A DNA stretch of 64,000 nt from Paenisporosarcina sp. FSL H8-0542 (GCF_038632915.1 NZ_CP152050.1:2945001-3009000), one strand, 5' to 3'. Positions 1 to 10,512 are shown, counted from the first letter of the stretch. The notes: generated by a model from the letters alone, not told the origin. Numbers and translations are program-made.

Positions 1-45
1 AACTCTGAACTAATGTTGCGCTTTACACTTGTAAAAACAAAAAAA

Positions 46-78
46 GCGCCCTCCCTGCAGTGTTTGCAGGGGGAGCGC
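46..78 (-). terminator. Terminator after rpoE
   Basis: A GC-rich stem (GCGCTCCCCCTGCA with its complement, small bulge) is followed on the minus strand by a T-rich tract (complement of the A-run at 35-45). It lies about 80 bases beyond the rpoE stop codon and fits a Rho-independent terminator for that gene. Confidence 0.85.
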
Positions 79-156
79 ATTATATAAGCGTTCAATCTCC
101 CTTTTAGGGAGCCCAAGTAAAAGATTAATCTGAATGAACTAAGAAGTCAAGGGTTA

Positions 157-708
157 TTATACTTCGTCTTCTTCGTCTTCTTCATCTTCCTCATCTTCTT
201 CGTCCACGATTTCGAATTCATCGTCTGTATCAAGAAGTTCTTCAGCAGCCACTTCTTCGATTTCTTCTTCATCGTCGTCCTCGTCCAACTCGAAGTCTTC
301 TTCGCCATCTACGTCTTCAACAAATTCATCGAAGTCCTCTTCGAATGCGATTTCATCATCATCTGAATCATCTTCAAGATCGTCTTCATCCACATCAGCT
401 TTTGCTTTTTTCTTGCGAACTTTTACAGTAGGCGCTGTTTCTTCTTCAATTTGTTCAACAGGGTACCACTCGCGTAGACCCCAACGGTTTTCAGAAATCG
501 CCAGGAAGCGACCATCGATGTTCATATCTGTATAGTACTGAAGCATACGTTCTTTCATTTGAGCTTCAGTAAATTTATTTAATTTTTTGATCTCATCTAG
601 TAATTCTTGTAAAGTCAGAGATTCGTGTTTTTCTTCCAATATTGCATATCCCAAATCGATAAACGATTCTTCACTTAGTTGTTCTGTTGTCATTTCACGA
701 AATTTCAA
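157..708 (-). CDS. rpoE: DNA-directed RNA polymerase delta subunit
   Basis: Delta is a small accessory subunit of Gram-positive RNA polymerase that weakens non-specific nucleic-acid binding and speeds enzyme recycling. The N-terminal ~90 residues form the folded HARE-HTH-type domain (LLDEIKKL, YTDMNIDGRFLA and WGLREWYP match the family), followed by a Lys-rich linker (KVRKKKAKA) and a very acidic Asp/Glu tail, the hallmark of delta. The open frame extends further upstream, but the only good ribosome site (AAAGGA) is 10 bases before a TTG at 706-708, giving MKFREMTTEQ; the ATG at 691-693 is the alternative. In B. subtilis rpoE is also next to fadF/acdA, as here. Product very secure, start fairly secure. 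Confidence 0.95.
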   Translation of the reverse strand: MKFREMTTEQLSEESFIDLGYAILEEKHESLTLQELLDEIKKLNKFTEAQMKERMLQYYTDMNIDGRFLAISENRWGLREWYPVEQIEEETAPTVKVRKKKAKADVDEDDLEDDSDDDEIAFEEDFDEFVEDVDGEEDFELDEDDDEEEIEEVAAEELLDTDDEFEIVDEEDEEDEEDEEDEV

Positions 709-774
709 ATCGTGCACGTCCTTTCTACATACGTTGGCATAATAACCATTATATACAAACCTCATTGAAATATG

Positions 775-939
775 CTACCGTGATTTGTTGTTTTTTGTTT
801 CCCTTATCGTAGTCCACCCGAAATAAAACAAGTAAATCGATAATATCAGTAAGGGAATCGACCCCATTTGCTTGTTATACAAGAAAAATGTCCCGATAAG
901 GCATGCCAAAACCACGACAATATGTATGCTGTTTTTCAT
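775..939 (-). CDS. Small membrane protein, 54 aa
   Basis: A short open frame begins at an ATG preceded by a near-perfect ribosome site (GGAGGATGTCACA). It encodes MKNSIHIVVVLACLIGTFFL, a polar turn, then IPLLILSIYLFYFGWTTIR and a basic tail: two predicted membrane segments with short loops. It ends about 65 bases before the rpoE start on the same strand, so the two may be co-transcribed. I recognise no family. The strong ribosome site and the coherent two-helix hydropathy support a real gene; it is below usual gene-finder length cut-offs. Confidence 0.6.
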   Translation of the reverse strand: MKNSIHIVVVLACLIGTFFLYNKQMGSIPLLILSIYLFYFGWTTIRETKNNKSR

Positions 940-1292
940 TGTGACATCCTCCCAATTCCTCTTGTTCTATTATACCCAATTAAGTTAATAAGTTTATCTT
1001 TTTAAAATGGAATTTATGAATATTTTTAATTTTGGCATTGTAAACTTTTATTTGTACTTTTTTAATAAGAGTGGGTATCGGCTCTCATATAACATTACCT
1101 TTAAAAAAGAGTTTATGTTCATGAGACTCACAATTATACATTCTTACTAGTTGGCTCATACGAAACCTGCGGCTCTAGCGCAAATGCATGATAAATAGTT
1201 AGATTTTTTGAATAAGCCCAATTGTTAATATTTATCCGATTGGAAAACTATGCCATACTAGTAATAAATACATCTTTGATGCAAAGGACCCG
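940..1292. other. AT-rich intergenic region between divergent genes
   Basis: About 350 bases separate the divergent small membrane gene and the 511-aa gene. The stretch is AT-rich and must hold both promoters, but I see no convincing -35/-10 pair, no repeat and no strong hairpin. Confidence 0.5.
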
Positions 1293-2828
1293 ATGATGAC
1301 CAGAAAACTCAAATTATACACCTTAGGACTCTTACTCCTATTGATAGGTTCCCAATACTGGGTTAACTTGAATGAACAAAAAGCGCCACCTTCTCCTGAA
1401 TGGAGCCGATCATTTCCTACTGATGAACAGGCAAGTGATTATATAAAGCTTCAAAGTGTACCGACTAAAAATGGCTATGCAGTTAGCTTGCTTAATTTTA
1501 GACAACTGGATTTATATGAATGTTCATTGACTATGGATTGTGAGAAGGCATGGTCGAATTCAGATTTAAATGCCAAGAAAAATACATGGAGCGATGGAAA
1601 AACTTCTTATACTATCGTTGAAGATTCGCTAATCTACTCTACTGAATACGGTAATAATGAAATGATTGCTGACCAGGTTGAGGATTTCACAAAGTCCGAC
1701 GACACGCTTGTTTATTGGACAACTGATCAAAAAGTGTTCGTTCAGCAAGGTGATGGTGCGGTGATGCCTTTCACCACTGAGAAGCCAGTTTTCACAGCCA
1801 AAGTTTTGGATGATCATATTTTCATCGTGACTCGTGACATTCTCACTAACCGGTTCACACTTTACGAAGCTGGTAGTGAATTGGAAGAATTGTTCCAGTT
1901 CACCACGAATTCAAGTGAAATCATACAATCGATGACGCTTTTCTCGAAGCCAAACAATCTTTTCGGAATGCTGTTGGATATAGAAATCAATTCCGGTGGT
2001 TCTCGACAAAAGTCTATAAGAACGGCCACGTTTGAGTTAACGGAGCAAGAGACACCTTCTTTCTCACAACTTGCTTTTTTCGATAAGAATACCGGCATCA
2101 AACTGACAGATGTCCGTTTTCCAAGTATTTTTCTGAGTGAAGCCGATACATATATTTCTTTCACCGCTTCGCATTATGATTCAACTGGCAAAAAAGTGAA
2201 TCAGGCTTATGTTGGACTTGCTGACAATGAACACATTGAAGCGGCAGCTGCAACGAAAATTGGAGATCTTTATACCAATCCAATTTTACTTAATATAGAT
2301 ACCCTGGCTTATTTCCAGTCAAACGGAACCGTCCAAAAACTCATGTATTCTTCAACTACTGAAGAAAAACGCGCACAGAGTTTAGACGGTCTGGAAGGCG
2401 ACAATAAAGAAGCACTTTATACCATGTTAACGATCTTGTTTAACGGTTTCGTGATGATGTTGCTGTCTTTCGCCTGGCTTGTTCCGGCACTAAGTATTGG
2501 CTATGGCGCACTTGCTTTACTTCATAAATTGCGTAGATCCAATGCCTACTTCATTGCCTTATTGGTGAATACAGTCGCTTTGGTTGTCAGCCAACTTGTC
2601 TTGTTCGCAACCGTCTTCAATCCGGAAAAAATCGTTCAGAAAGCTCCTTATTTAACGGAGCTCTGGCAAGTATCGGCAGTAATTATTGTGGCAGGAATAG
2701 TATGTTTATTGCCAGTTTTCCTTTCGCGTACAAAAGTGTCGGAAGACAATGGTAATATGCTGATATTGTATACGACGGCTGTTAATTTCATGATTTTATT
2801 TTTCCTGATCGGTCCGTATTTTTTATAG
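1293..2828 (+). CDS. Unknown membrane protein, 511 aa, large extracytoplasmic domain
   Basis: I do not recognise this protein. Residues about 7-24 are a hydrophobic helix (LGLLLLLIGSQYWV) acting as signal anchor. Residues about 30-365 are polar, without Cys-rich or catalytic motifs, and likely lie outside the membrane, possibly as a beta-propeller-like fold (short repeating strands such as LVYWTTDQKVFVQ; inference). The C-terminal ~135 residues hold four hydrophobic segments, ending LILYTTAVNFMILFFLIG. Tandem ATGs at 1293 and 1296 follow AAAGGACCC. It stands alone, between a divergent upstream gene and a hairpin downstream. A sensor or envelope-assembly role is possible but unsupported. Confidence 0.75.
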   Translation: MMTRKLKLYTLGLLLLLIGSQYWVNLNEQKAPPSPEWSRSFPTDEQASDYIKLQSVPTKNGYAVSLLNFRQLDLYECSLTMDCEKAWSNSDLNAKKNTWSDGKTSYTIVEDSLIYSTEYGNNEMIADQVEDFTKSDDTLVYWTTDQKVFVQQGDGAVMPFTTEKPVFTAKVLDDHIFIVTRDILTNRFTLYEAGSELEELFQFTTNSSEIIQSMTLFSKPNNLFGMLLDIEINSGGSRQKSIRTATFELTEQETPSFSQLAFFDKNTGIKLTDVRFPSIFLSEADTYISFTASHYDSTGKKVNQAYVGLADNEHIEAAAATKIGDLYTNPILLNIDTLAYFQSNGTVQKLMYSSTTEEKRAQSLDGLEGDNKEALYTMLTILFNGFVMMLLSFAWLVPALSIGYGALALLHKLRRSNAYFIALLVNTVALVVSQLVLFATVFNPEKIVQKAPYLTELWQVSAVIIVAGIVCLLPVFLSRTKVSEDNGNMLILYTTAVNFMILFFLIGPYFL

Positions 2829-2860
2829 GTTATAGGTATGATTTATAAGAGTTAAATGAT

Positions 2861-2899
2861 AATCCCGCTTCCCTGGAGTTGTTCCATGGAACCGGGATT
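2861..2899 (+). terminator. Probable terminator of the 511-aa membrane protein gene
   Basis: AATCCCG and CGGGATT flank a partly paired centre (CTTCCCTGGA / TCCATGGAA) and a short TTTT follows. It sits 30 bases after the stop codon on the plus strand. The T-tract is short, so efficiency is uncertain. Confidence 0.55.
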
Positions 2900-3031
2900 T
2901 TCAAATATAGCAAGCTTCTTTCACAGAAAAGAGCCAATGCAGCGATTTAGCGAAATTGCTCCCATTCAGGTTTAAAGATTTAATGGTTTTGTTTTCGCTT
3001 CGCTCCTGTTGTGTATAACACTAGTTAGGAT

Positions 3032-3085
3032 GTTTATTCCTTTACGACGGCGGTTTATTCCCTCTCAACCATTTATCTCGACTTA
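3032..3085. repeat. Short 21-bp-period repeat (two to three degenerate units)
   Basis: GTTTATTCC at 3032 recurs at 3053, exactly 21 bases later, followed by a looser ATTTATCTC copy near 3071. The same GTTTATTCC word with a 21-base step occurs after pbpG at 33588. The rest of 2900-3150 shows no gene. Confidence 0.5.
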
Positions 3086-3150
3086 TACTCCTCGCAAAAT
3101 AAAGTGTGAGTCGCCGTAACACCCTATTCTTCATATTCCCAAACAGAAAA

Positions 3151-3172
3151 GCGACCCACCAAAGTGGGTCGC
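3151..3172 (-). terminator. Terminator after icmF
   Basis: Perfect stem GCGACCCAC-CAAA-GTGGGTCGC, ending just outside the icmF stop codon. T-rich sequence follows on both strands (TTTTTT on plus, TTTTCTGTTT on minus), so it may stop transcription from both directions. Confidence 0.85.
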
Positions 3173-3182
3173 TTTTTTCGGT

Positions 3183-6100
3183 TTACATATTACGACGGTA
3201 TTGGCCGCCTACTTCGTATAAAGCATTAGTAATTTGACCAAGTGAGGCCACTTTTACTGTGTCCATCAGTTGTTCGAAGATGTTGCCGCCTGTTACTGCT
3301 ACTTCTTTCAGGCGTTTCAGCGCAGCTTCTGCTTCTACAGAATTGAGTTGTTGGAAGGCACGCAAGTTGAGAATTTGCGTTTCTTTCTCCTCTGTTGTTG
3401 CACGTGCAATTTCCATGTTGTCAATGCTTTCCGCTGAAGGCGGGTTTGGGTTCAAGTATGTGTTCACACCGATAATCGGCAGTTCCCCCGTATGTTTCAG
3501 CATTTCGTAATGCATGGATTCTTCCTGAATTTTTCCACGTTGGTACTGTGTTTCCATGGCACCAAGTACGCCACCACGGTCGTTGATACGATCAAATTCA
3601 GAAAGTACCGCTTCTTCCACTAAGTCGGTCATTTCTTCAATAATAAATGCACCTTGTAGTGGGTTTTCATTTTTCGCAAGACCGTGTTCTTTTGTAATGA
3701 TCATTTGAATCGCCATTGCACGACGAACGGATTCTTCCGTCGGTGTTGTAATCGCTTCGTCATAAGCATTTGTGTGAAGTGAGTTACAGTTATCCTGCAA
3801 CGCCATCAATGCTTGAAGTGTTGTACGGATATCGTTGAAATCGATTTCTTGCGCATGCAAGCTTCGACCTGAAGTTTGTACATGGTACTTCAATTTTTGG
3901 CTACGGTCATTGGCACCGTATTTATCACGCATTACAACTGCCCAAATACGACGAGCCACACGGCCGATTACTGTATATTCAGGATCCAAACCATTCGAGA
4001 AGAAGAATGATAAGTTTGGTGCGAAATCATCGATGTTCATTCCGCGGCTCAAGTAATACTCAACATATGTGAAGCCGTTTGCAAGCGTAAACGCCAATTG
4101 CGAAATCGGGTTCGCTCCAGCTTCTGCAATATGGTAACCAGAAATCGATACTGAGTAATAGTTGCGTACTTTTGAATCGATAAAGTACTGTTGGATGTCA
4201 CCCATCATGCGAAGTGCGAATTCCGTTGAGAAAATACATGTATTTTGCCCTTGGTCTTCTTTTAAAATATCCGCTTGAACAGTCCCACGAACGACTTGCA
4301 TCGTTTTTTCGCGTACTTCGGTGAATTCTTCAACCGTTAACGTACGACCCAGTTTTTCTTCGTTCAACTTCACTTGCTGGTCAATTGCCGTGTTCATAAA
4401 CATCGCCAAAATGATTGGAGCAGGTCCATTGATTGTCATTGACACAGAAGTAGAAGGTGCGCATAAATCAAAGCCATCGTATAGTTTCTTCATATCATCA
4501 AGTGTACAAATGCTAACGCCTGATTCTCCGACTTTCCCGAAAATATCCGGACGCTCATCTGGGTCTTCTCCGTAAAGAGTTACCGAATCGAAAGCTGTTG
4601 ATAAACGTTTCGCATCGTCATCTTTTGATAAGTAATGGAAGCGGCGGTTTGTACGTTCCGGTGTTCCTTCACCAGCAAACTGACGTTTTGGATCTTCCCC
4701 TTCACGTTTGAATGGGAATACGCCCGCTGTATATGGGAATGAACCTGGTACGTTTTCTTTATAAACCCAGCGTAAAATTTCACCGTAATCCACGAACTTC
4801 GGCAATACGACTTTCGGAATTTTCAGACCGCTAAGGCTTTCTGTACGTAAGATCGTACGGATTTCTTTATCGCGTACTTGAGTGATGAACTCGTCGCCGG
4901 CATAAGCTTCTTTGAGCGCTTTCCAGTTGTCTAAAATGCGTTTTGATTCCGCAGTCAATTCGTCGCGAACACCTTGTGCAAGAGAAGTCAATGACTCGAC
5001 TAATGCATCGTTCGGTGCTTTTTCGTTAACCGCTTCAATCGCGCCTTCTAATTGGAATAAACGACGTGCAAATTCCACTTGTTGATTGGACTTTTTGTGG
5101 TAGCCACGTACCGCATCCGTGATTTCGCGCAAGTAGTAACGACGGTCATTCGGAATAATAACGTTTTGCTTTTGCGTTTTCACAAATTGCTCATACGAAG
5201 TTTCCCAGTTCGTTCCGCATACTTCATTTACGCGTGACACTAAAGCTGCGAATAATGAGTTAGTGCCTTTATCGTTGAATTGACTAGCAATCGTGCCGTA
5301 AACAGGCATTGTATCAATACTAGCATCCCATAAGCCGCGGCTGCGTTGGTATTGTTTTTGCACTTGGCGAAGCGCGTCTTCAGAACCTTTGCGCTCGTAT
5401 TTATTGATGACAATCAAGTCAGCGTAATCAATCATATCGATTTTTTCAAGTTGAGAAGGAGCTCCGAATTCACTAGTCATGACGTACATAGAAACGTCTG
5501 CTACGTTTGTGATTTCTGCATCCCCTTGCCCGATTCCACTCGTTTCCACGATGATTAAATCGTAGCCAGCCACTCTGACAACATCCAGTACGTCGCCAAT
5601 AGCACCTGATAATTCAGTACGAGAACCACGTGTTGCCAAACTGCGCATGAAGACACGTTTGTTGAAAATTGCATTCATACGAATACGGTCGCCAAGCAAT
5701 GCCCCACCTGTTTTTTGTTTTGTCGGATCTATTGATAGAACCGCAATTTTTTTATCCGGTAATTCCGATAAGAAACGACGAATCAATTCATCTGTCAAAG
5801 AAGACTTACCAGCTCCGCCTGTACCTGTGATCCCGAGTACTGGCGTTCCTTTAGAAAGTCCGCGCGCTTTTTCTACTAATGCTTTTGCTTCGGCATTTTC
5901 ATTGTTTGCGCCATCTTCAGCCACACTGATTAAATGTGCCAACACTTCAGGATGGTCCGTATCAACTTGAGCCAATTGCTCTACAGCGTTATTTGCTTCA
6001 ACAGCTTTATCACAGTCTTCTACCATGCGATTGATCATACCTTGAAGACCTAGTGTACGGCCGTCTTCTGGTGAGAAAATCCACGCGATGCCGTAATCAT

Positions 6101-6443
6101 GAAGTTCCTTGATTTCTTTTGGAATAATTACACCACCACCACCGCCGTAAATGCGGATATGTGGAGCTCCTCTTTCAGCAAGTAAATCGTACATGTATTT
6201 AAAGTATTCAACGTGTCCACCTTGATAAGATGAAATCGCAATACCGTGCGCATCTTCTTGAATTGCCGCGTTCACAACTTCTTCCACCGAGCGGTTGTGC
6301 CCTAAATGAATGACTTCAGCACCTGTTGATTGTAGGATGCGACGCATAATGTTGATTGACGCATCATGCCCATCAAATAGACTTGAAGCCGTCACGAAAC
6401 GTACGTGGTTTTTTGGACGATAAATTTCCACTGTTGCTGTCAT
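3183..6443 (-). CDS. icmF: Fused isobutyryl-CoA mutase with G-protein chaperone
   Basis: IcmF interconverts isobutyryl-CoA and n-butyryl-CoA (related enzymes also take pivalyl/isovaleryl-CoA) using adenosylcobalamin. The 1086-residue length and domain order are those of the fused family: B12-binding domain at about 15-145 (FDGHDAS, then GGGGGVI), a MeaB-like GTPase with P-loop GTGGAGKSS near residue 210 and the NKYE specificity motif, and the acyl-CoA mutase barrel from about 560 ([19 protein letters not shown]). The ATG overlaps the stop of the TetR gene (ATGA), so the two are translationally coupled. It ends the beta-oxidation gene cluster and depends on cofactor that the neighbouring cobalamin operon can supply. 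Confidence 0.96.
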   Translation of the reverse strand: MTATVEIYRPKNHVRFVTASSLFDGHDASINIMRRILQSTGAEVIHLGHNRSVEEVVNAAIQEDAHGIAISSYQGGHVEYFKYMYDLLAERGAPHIRIYGGGGGVIIPKEIKELHDYGIAWIFSPEDGRTLGLQGMINRMVEDCDKAVEANNAVEQLAQVDTDHPEVLAHLISVAEDGANNENAEAKALVEKARGLSKGTPVLGITGTGGAGKSSLTDELIRRFLSELPDKKIAVLSIDPTKQKTGGALLGDRIRMNAIFNKRVFMRSLATRGSRTELSGAIGDVLDVVRVAGYDLIIVETSGIGQGDAEITNVADVSMYVMTSEFGAPSQLEKIDMIDYADLIVINKYERKGSEDALRQVQKQYQRSRGLWDASIDTMPVYGTIASQFNDKGTNSLFAALVSRVNEVCGTNWETSYEQFVKTQKQNVIIPNDRRYYLREITDAVRGYHKKSNQQVEFARRLFQLEGAIEAVNEKAPNDALVESLTSLAQGVRDELTAESKRILDNWKALKEAYAGDEFITQVRDKEIRTILRTESLSGLKIPKVVLPKFVDYGEILRWVYKENVPGSFPYTAGVFPFKREGEDPKRQFAGEGTPERTNRRFHYLSKDDDAKRLSTAFDSVTLYGEDPDERPDIFGKVGESGVSICTLDDMKKLYDGFDLCAPSTSVSMTINGPAPIILAMFMNTAIDQQVKLNEEKLGRTLTVEEFTEVREKTMQVVRGTVQADILKEDQGQNTCIFSTEFALRMMGDIQQYFIDSKVRNYYSVSISGYHIAEAGANPISQLAFTLANGFTYVEYYLSRGMNIDDFAPNLSFFFSNGLDPEYTVIGRVARRIWAVVMRDKYGANDRSQKLKYHVQTSGRSLHAQEIDFNDIRTTLQALMALQDNCNSLHTNAYDEAITTPTEESVRRAMAIQMIITKEHGLAKNENPLQGAFIIEEMTDLVEEAVLSEFDRINDRGGVLGAMETQYQRGKIQEESMHYEMLKHTGELPIIGVNTYLNPNPPSAESIDNMEIARATTEEKETQILNLRAFQQLNSVEAEAALKRLKEVAVTGGNIFEQLMDTVKVASLGQITNALYEVGGQYRRNM

Positions 6444-7084
6444 GCTGTTCCCCCATTCCCTTGTATCCCTTGTAAGAAAAATGTTGTTTGCTGATCAATG
6501 AACTGTTCGATGGTCAGATCACGGTGGAGTCCCCAACGTCTGAAAGACCACATCTGACCTTGAACCACGATATGGTGCGCTGCCAATTTCACGGCATCTT
6601 GAGACAGTTGAAATTCCCCTGATTTGCGGCAAGCGTGAAGAATGTCTTCAAAGATGGCCACCATCTCGAGTTCTTTTTTCAATACATATTGCAATGCATC
6701 TTTTGGCAGTGATTTTGATTCCTGGTACATAACCATGAATTCATCCTGCATTTCATCAATAAGCAAGTAATAGTGACGGATGGCTGTTTTCAAGCCATCC
6801 AGTGTACCAGCTTGCGTTGGAAAAGCTGTAAGACGTTCCTGCACTTTTTCGTAAATGCTATCACACACTAAATACAATACGTCTTCTTTCGTACGGATGT
6901 ATTCATAAAGTGTGCCGATGCTAAATCCTGCTTCTTTTGCGATTTCACGAGTCGTGGTGCGATGAAAGCCCTTTTGTTTAAAGAGCGCGACAGCCCCCTG
7001 AATCATTTGATTCCGGCGTTTAGAAATTAGGCTTTCATCTTTCACTGACGACTGGACTTCGCGCTTGGGCTTCATTTGCGTCAC
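6440..7084 (-). CDS. TetR/AcrR-family regulator, FadR-like
   Basis: The N-terminal helix-turn-helix ([19 protein letters not shown], about residues 42-60) is typical TetR, and the C-terminal ~140 residues form a ligand-binding core. In Bacillales this position in a beta-oxidation cluster is occupied by FadR-type repressors that sense long-chain acyl-CoA. A matching operator (TGAATGAGCATTCAGTCA) overlaps the promoter of fadF at 14446-14463, consistent with local control. Start is GTG at 7084; an in-frame ATG four codons in is the alternative. It starts 3 bases after the preceding stop codon and overlaps icmF by four bases. The family is secure, the FadR role inferred. Confidence 0.88.
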   Translation of the reverse strand: MTQMKPKREVQSSVKDESLISKRRNQMIQGAVALFKQKGFHRTTTREIAKEAGFSIGTLYEYIRTKEDVLYLVCDSIYEKVQERLTAFPTQAGTLDGLKTAIRHYYLLIDEMQDEFMVMYQESKSLPKDALQYVLKKELEMVAIFEDILHACRKSGEFQLSQDAVKLAAHHIVVQGQMWSFRRWGLHRDLTIEQFIDQQTTFFLQGIQGNGGTA

Positions 7085-7087
7085 GAC

Positions 7088-8227
7088 TTACTTCGTTAAC
7101 ATACGAGAAATAACAAGACGTTGAATCTCTTGTGTTCCCTCGTAGATTTGTGTGATTTTCGCGTCGCGCATGTAACGTTCCACTGGATAGTCTTTCGTAT
7201 ATCCGTAACCACCGAATACTTGAACAGCTTCCACTGTTACTTTCATCGCTGTATCCCCTGCCATTAATTTCGCCATCGCTGATTCTTTCCCGTACGAATG
7301 ACCGTTTGATTCCAACCAAGCTGCTTGGTACGTCAATAAACGTGAAGCTTCGATTGATGTTGCCATGTCAGCCAATTTGAAAGACACCCCTTGGTTCGCA
7401 GCGATTGATTTACCGAATTGAACGCGTTCTTTCGCATATTCTACTGAAGCGTCGAGTGCACCTTGAGCGATACCAACAGCTTGTGCTGCAATGCCGTTAC
7501 GTCCTCCATCAAGCGTCTTCATTGCGATGATGAATCCTTCGCCTTCTTCACCTAGCAAGTTTTCTTTCGGGATGCGGCAGTTGTCGAAAATGATTTCCGT
7601 TGTTGGTGATGAACGGATGCCGAGTTTCTTTTCTTTCTTCCCAACTGAGAAGCCTTCGAAATCAGCTTCAACGATGAATGCACTTGTACCTTTATGTTTT
7701 GAAGTCGGATCCGTTACTGCAAATACTACATAAATGTCAGCAATTCCACCGTTTGTGATGAAGATTTTCGAACCATTCAACACATAGTGATCACCATCGA
7801 GTTTAGCTGTTGTTTTCATGCCGCCAGCATCAGAACCCGAACTAGCTTCTGTTAAACCGTAGCCACCAATTTTTGTTCCTTCGGCCATTGGACGAAGGTA
7901 TTTTTGTTTTTGTTCTTCGTTTCCGTATTTGAAAATCGGCCATCCAGCTAAAGATGTATGAGCTGAAAGTGTTACACCCGTTGATGCACAAACGCGTGAA
8001 AGTTCTTCTACTGCGATACAGTAAGCAAGGTAATCCGAACCGATTCCGCCGTACTCTTCAGGCCAAGGAATCCCTGTTAATCCTAGCTCAGCCATTTTGT
8101 CGAAAATCTCACGGTCAAAGCGTTCTTCTTCATCACGCTCTGCAGCAGTTGGTGCTACTTCTTTCGTCGCGAAGTCACGCACCATTTTACGAATCATTTC
8201 ATGTTCTTCTGTTAGTTTGAAGTTCAT
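7088..8227 (-). CDS. Acyl-CoA dehydrogenase (second copy)
   Basis: FAD-dependent enzyme catalysing the first step of beta-oxidation, introducing a trans-2,3 double bond into acyl-CoA. At 379 residues it has the full family fold: [13 protein letters not shown] (acyl-CoA/FAD binding), [12 protein letters not shown], and near the C-terminus [36 protein letters not shown], which carries the catalytic glutamate of YEGT. It is clearly a paralogue of the 378-aa copy upstream (8512-9648), separated by a ~280-base spacer with a repeat. Chain-length preference cannot be read from sequence; short or branched chains are plausible beside icmF. Confidence 0.95.
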   Translation of the reverse strand: MNFKLTEEHEMIRKMVRDFATKEVAPTAAERDEEERFDREIFDKMAELGLTGIPWPEEYGGIGSDYLAYCIAVEELSRVCASTGVTLSAHTSLAGWPIFKYGNEEQKQKYLRPMAEGTKIGGYGLTEASSGSDAGGMKTTAKLDGDHYVLNGSKIFITNGGIADIYVVFAVTDPTSKHKGTSAFIVEADFEGFSVGKKEKKLGIRSSPTTEIIFDNCRIPKENLLGEEGEGFIIAMKTLDGGRNGIAAQAVGIAQGALDASVEYAKERVQFGKSIAANQGVSFKLADMATSIEASRLLTYQAAWLESNGHSYGKESAMAKLMAGDTAMKVTVEAVQVFGGYGYTKDYPVERYMRDAKITQIYEGTQEIQRLVISRMLTK

Positions 8228-8289
8228 TTTCTATTCCCCTTTTAAGTGAAATTAATATATAAGATTTGTTAACTATAAGTTGATTTTTA

Positions 8290-8475
8290 TCAAAACGAGG
8301 GAATCTGCTCCCTTTCCGCGGACGAACTTCCTTGCCTCCTCGGGCCAACAGGATGTTGGTCACAAAGGCGTTGCCACACGAGGTGGCGTTCTTAGCCTTC
8401 GTTCCTTTGTCTTCGCTGTAGGGTCTTGGCAGTCCGTTTTCCCGCAGGAGCACAAGCTTGTCGCAGATTCCTTTA
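8290..8475. repeat. Degenerate hairpin-repeat unit between acyl-CoA dehydrogenase genes
   Basis: This spacer holds a diverged member of the hairpin family also found at 29.3 and 40.7 kb. CCAACA-GGA-TGTTGG at 8345-8359 corresponds to CCCACA-GGA-TGTGGG in the other two, and AAGGCGTTGCCACACGAGGTGGCGTT follows as a second hairpin (GCCAC/GTGGC). Its G+C content is higher than that of the flanking genes' ends. It interrupts an otherwise tightly packed operon, so it would be part of the transcript. Confidence 0.65.
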
Positions 8476-8511
8476 CTATCAACAAAATAATCGCCAATAT
8501 TTTAGTAGTCT

Positions 8512-9648
8512 TTATTTCAGTAAGTGTTTCCCGATTACTAGTCGCTGGATTTCAGATGTGCCTTCGTAAATTTCGGTAACTTTCGCGTCACGGAAATAGC
8601 GTTCTACTGGATAGTCTTCTGTGTAGCCATAACCACCAAATACTTGAACTGCTTCGATGGATGTTTCCACTGCGGTTTTAGAAGCGAATAGTTTTGCCAT
8701 TGACGCTTCTTTTCCACAATTTATGCCGCGTGAACGTAAATCTGCCGCGCGATAAACCAATAATTTAGATGCTTCGACAGCTGTAGCCATGTCCGCGATT
8801 TTAAAGCCTACACCTTGTTGTGCTGCAATCGGTTTACCAAATTGAACGCGCTCTTTTGCATATCCAACTGCAGCCTCGTATGCTGCTTCCGCAATTCCTA
8901 AAGCCTGTGCTGCAATTCCGATTCGACCAACATCCAAGTTTGCCAAGGCAATTTTAAAGCCTTCGCCTTCTTGACCTAATAAGTTTTCAACCGGAACTCT
9001 CATATCTTCAAATGTTAGCTGAACTGTACGTGAACCGTGCAAGCCCATTTTGTGTTCATCTTTACCGATAATCAAGCCCGGTGTGTCTTTATCGACGATG
9101 AAAGCAGATATCCCTCTCGAACCTTGCGTCGCATCCGTTGAAGCAAACACAATATAAACGTCAGCTTCTCCACCGTTTGTGATGAAAACTTTTGAACCGT
9201 TAATTTTATAATGTTCCCCGTCTTTAACTGCTTTTGTTTTCATAGAGCCTACGTCTGATCCTGCTGATGGTTCAGTTAAGCAAAATGCTCCTAAATATTC
9301 TCCAGCCGCTAATTTCGGAATATACTTTTGTTTTTGCTCTTCGTTTCCGAAATACAAAATCGGATTCGTCCCAACAGATGTATGTACTGATAAGATAACG
9401 CCAACTACAGCACTCACTTTTGATAATTCATGAATCGCAATTATGTAGCTTGTGAAGTCCATTTCAGATCCACCGTACTGCTCTGGAATGGTGATTCCCA
9501 TCAAGCCTAACTCCGCCATTTTATTTAAAACTTCACGTGGAAATTCACCTTGTTCCATTCTTTCAATGAATGGTTCAATTTCCGTTTTTGCAAAGTCACG
9601 TACCATATTGCGCATCATTAATTGTTCTTCTGTAAATTTCAATTCCAT
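8512..9648 (-). CDS. Acyl-CoA dehydrogenase (first copy)
   Basis: FAD-linked acyl-CoA dehydrogenase of beta-oxidation, 378 residues. Visible family motifs are FCLTEPSAGSDVGS, KVFITNGGEADVY, VQFGKPIAAQQG and FGGYGYTEDYPVERYFRDAK, with YEGTSEIQ containing the catalytic Glu. ATG start with AGGGGG eight bases upstream. It lies 12 bases after hbd and is probably co-transcribed from the fadF/thiolase promoters. The paralogue at 7088-8227 suggests two acyl chain classes or conditions. Confidence 0.95.
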   Translation of the reverse strand: MELKFTEEQLMMRNMVRDFAKTEIEPFIERMEQGEFPREVLNKMAELGLMGITIPEQYGGSEMDFTSYIIAIHELSKVSAVVGVILSVHTSVGTNPILYFGNEEQKQKYIPKLAAGEYLGAFCLTEPSAGSDVGSMKTKAVKDGEHYKINGSKVFITNGGEADVYIVFASTDATQGSRGISAFIVDKDTPGLIIGKDEHKMGLHGSRTVQLTFEDMRVPVENLLGQEGEGFKIALANLDVGRIGIAAQALGIAEAAYEAAVGYAKERVQFGKPIAAQQGVGFKIADMATAVEASKLLVYRAADLRSRGINCGKEASMAKLFASKTAVETSIEAVQVFGGYGYTEDYPVERYFRDAKVTEIYEGTSEIQRLVIGKHLLK

Positions 9649-9660
9649 TGATGAAACCCC

Positions 9661-10512
9661 CTATTCGTACTCGTAAAAACCGCGACCTGTTTTCTTACCT
9701 AACCAGCCAGCTTTTACATATTTTCGAAGCAATGGACACGGACGATATTTGCTGTCGCCGAAGCCGTCATGCAGGATTTCCATAATGTACAAACAAGTAT
9801 CCAGACCAATGAAATCAGCTAATTGCAGAGGTCCCATTGGATGATTCATTCCAAGTTTCATGACATCGTCAATGGCTTCTTTCGTAGCCACACCTTCGTA
9901 CAATGTATAAATCGCTTCGTTGATCATTGGCATAAGAATGCGGTTAGAAACGAATCCTGGGAAGTCGTTTACTTCAACAGGCACTTTATTAAGTTTTTTC
10001 GTCATTTCTTCGATGCTTGTGTAAACTTCGTCCGTAGTTGCAAGTCCACGAATGATTTCAACCAGTTTCATAACTGGTACCGGATTCATGAAGTGCATGC
10101 CGATTACTTGTGCCGGACGGTTTGTCGCTGCAGCGATTTCCGTGATTGGTAGAGATGATGTATTTGAAGCCAAAATTGTATGCTTCGGTGTAATTTCATC
10201 AAGTTGTTTGAAAATCTTTTGTTTGATTTCCATGTTTTCGACTGCCGCTTCAATCACTAAGTCAACGTCCGATGCATCGTTTAAGTCTAGTGACTTTGTG
10301 ATGCGAGAAAGTACTTGCTCCTTCTCACCTTCTGTCATGCGTCCTTTTTCAACATTGCGTGATAAGTTTTTCGTGATTGTCATAAGACCGCGTTGGAAAA
10401 ATTCTTCTTTCATGTCATTCAGTTTTACGTCGAAGCCAGCTTGTGCACACACTTGTGCAATTCCTGACCCCATTTGACCTGCTCCGATTACGAGTACTTT
10501 TTGAATTGTCAT
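9661..10512 (-). CDS. hbd: 3-hydroxybutyryl-CoA dehydrogenase
   Basis: NAD-dependent oxidation of 3-hydroxyacyl-CoA (short chain) to 3-ketoacyl-CoA. The N-terminal Rossmann motif is [19 protein letters not shown]; the catalytic His of the family lies in [13 protein letters not shown], and the C-terminal helical domain has [12 protein letters not shown]. 283 residues is the family length. A strong site GAGGAGGACAACAAG precedes the ATG. It lies between the thiolase and the acyl-CoA dehydrogenases. The B. subtilis relative is mmgB. Confidence 0.95.
   Translation of the reverse strand: MTIQKVLVIGAGQMGSGIAQVCAQAGFDVKLNDMKEEFFQRGLMTITKNLSRNVEKGRMTEGEKEQVLSRITKSLDLNDASDVDLVIEAAVENMEIKQKIFKQLDEITPKHTILASNTSSLPITEIAAATNRPAQVIGMHFMNPVPVMKLVEIIRGLATTDEVYTSIEEMTKKLNKVPVEVNDFPGFVSNRILMPMINEAIYTLYEGVATKEAIDDVMKLGMNHPMGPLQLADFIGLDTCLYIMEILHDGFGDSKYRPCPLLRKYVKAGWLGKKTGRGFYEYE

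Noticed and set aside
1629-2164. Antisense open frames within the 511-aa gene
   Set aside because: Shadow frames with no ribosome site and unlikely composition, on the strand opposite a clear gene.
4580-4783. 67-codon frame inside icmF
   Set aside because: Overlaps the mutase domain in another frame on the same strand; no start signal.
8512-9648. Possibility that the two acyl-CoA dehydrogenase genes are a recent tandem duplication
   Set aside because: The proteins differ along their whole length although both are complete, so the duplication, if local, is old.
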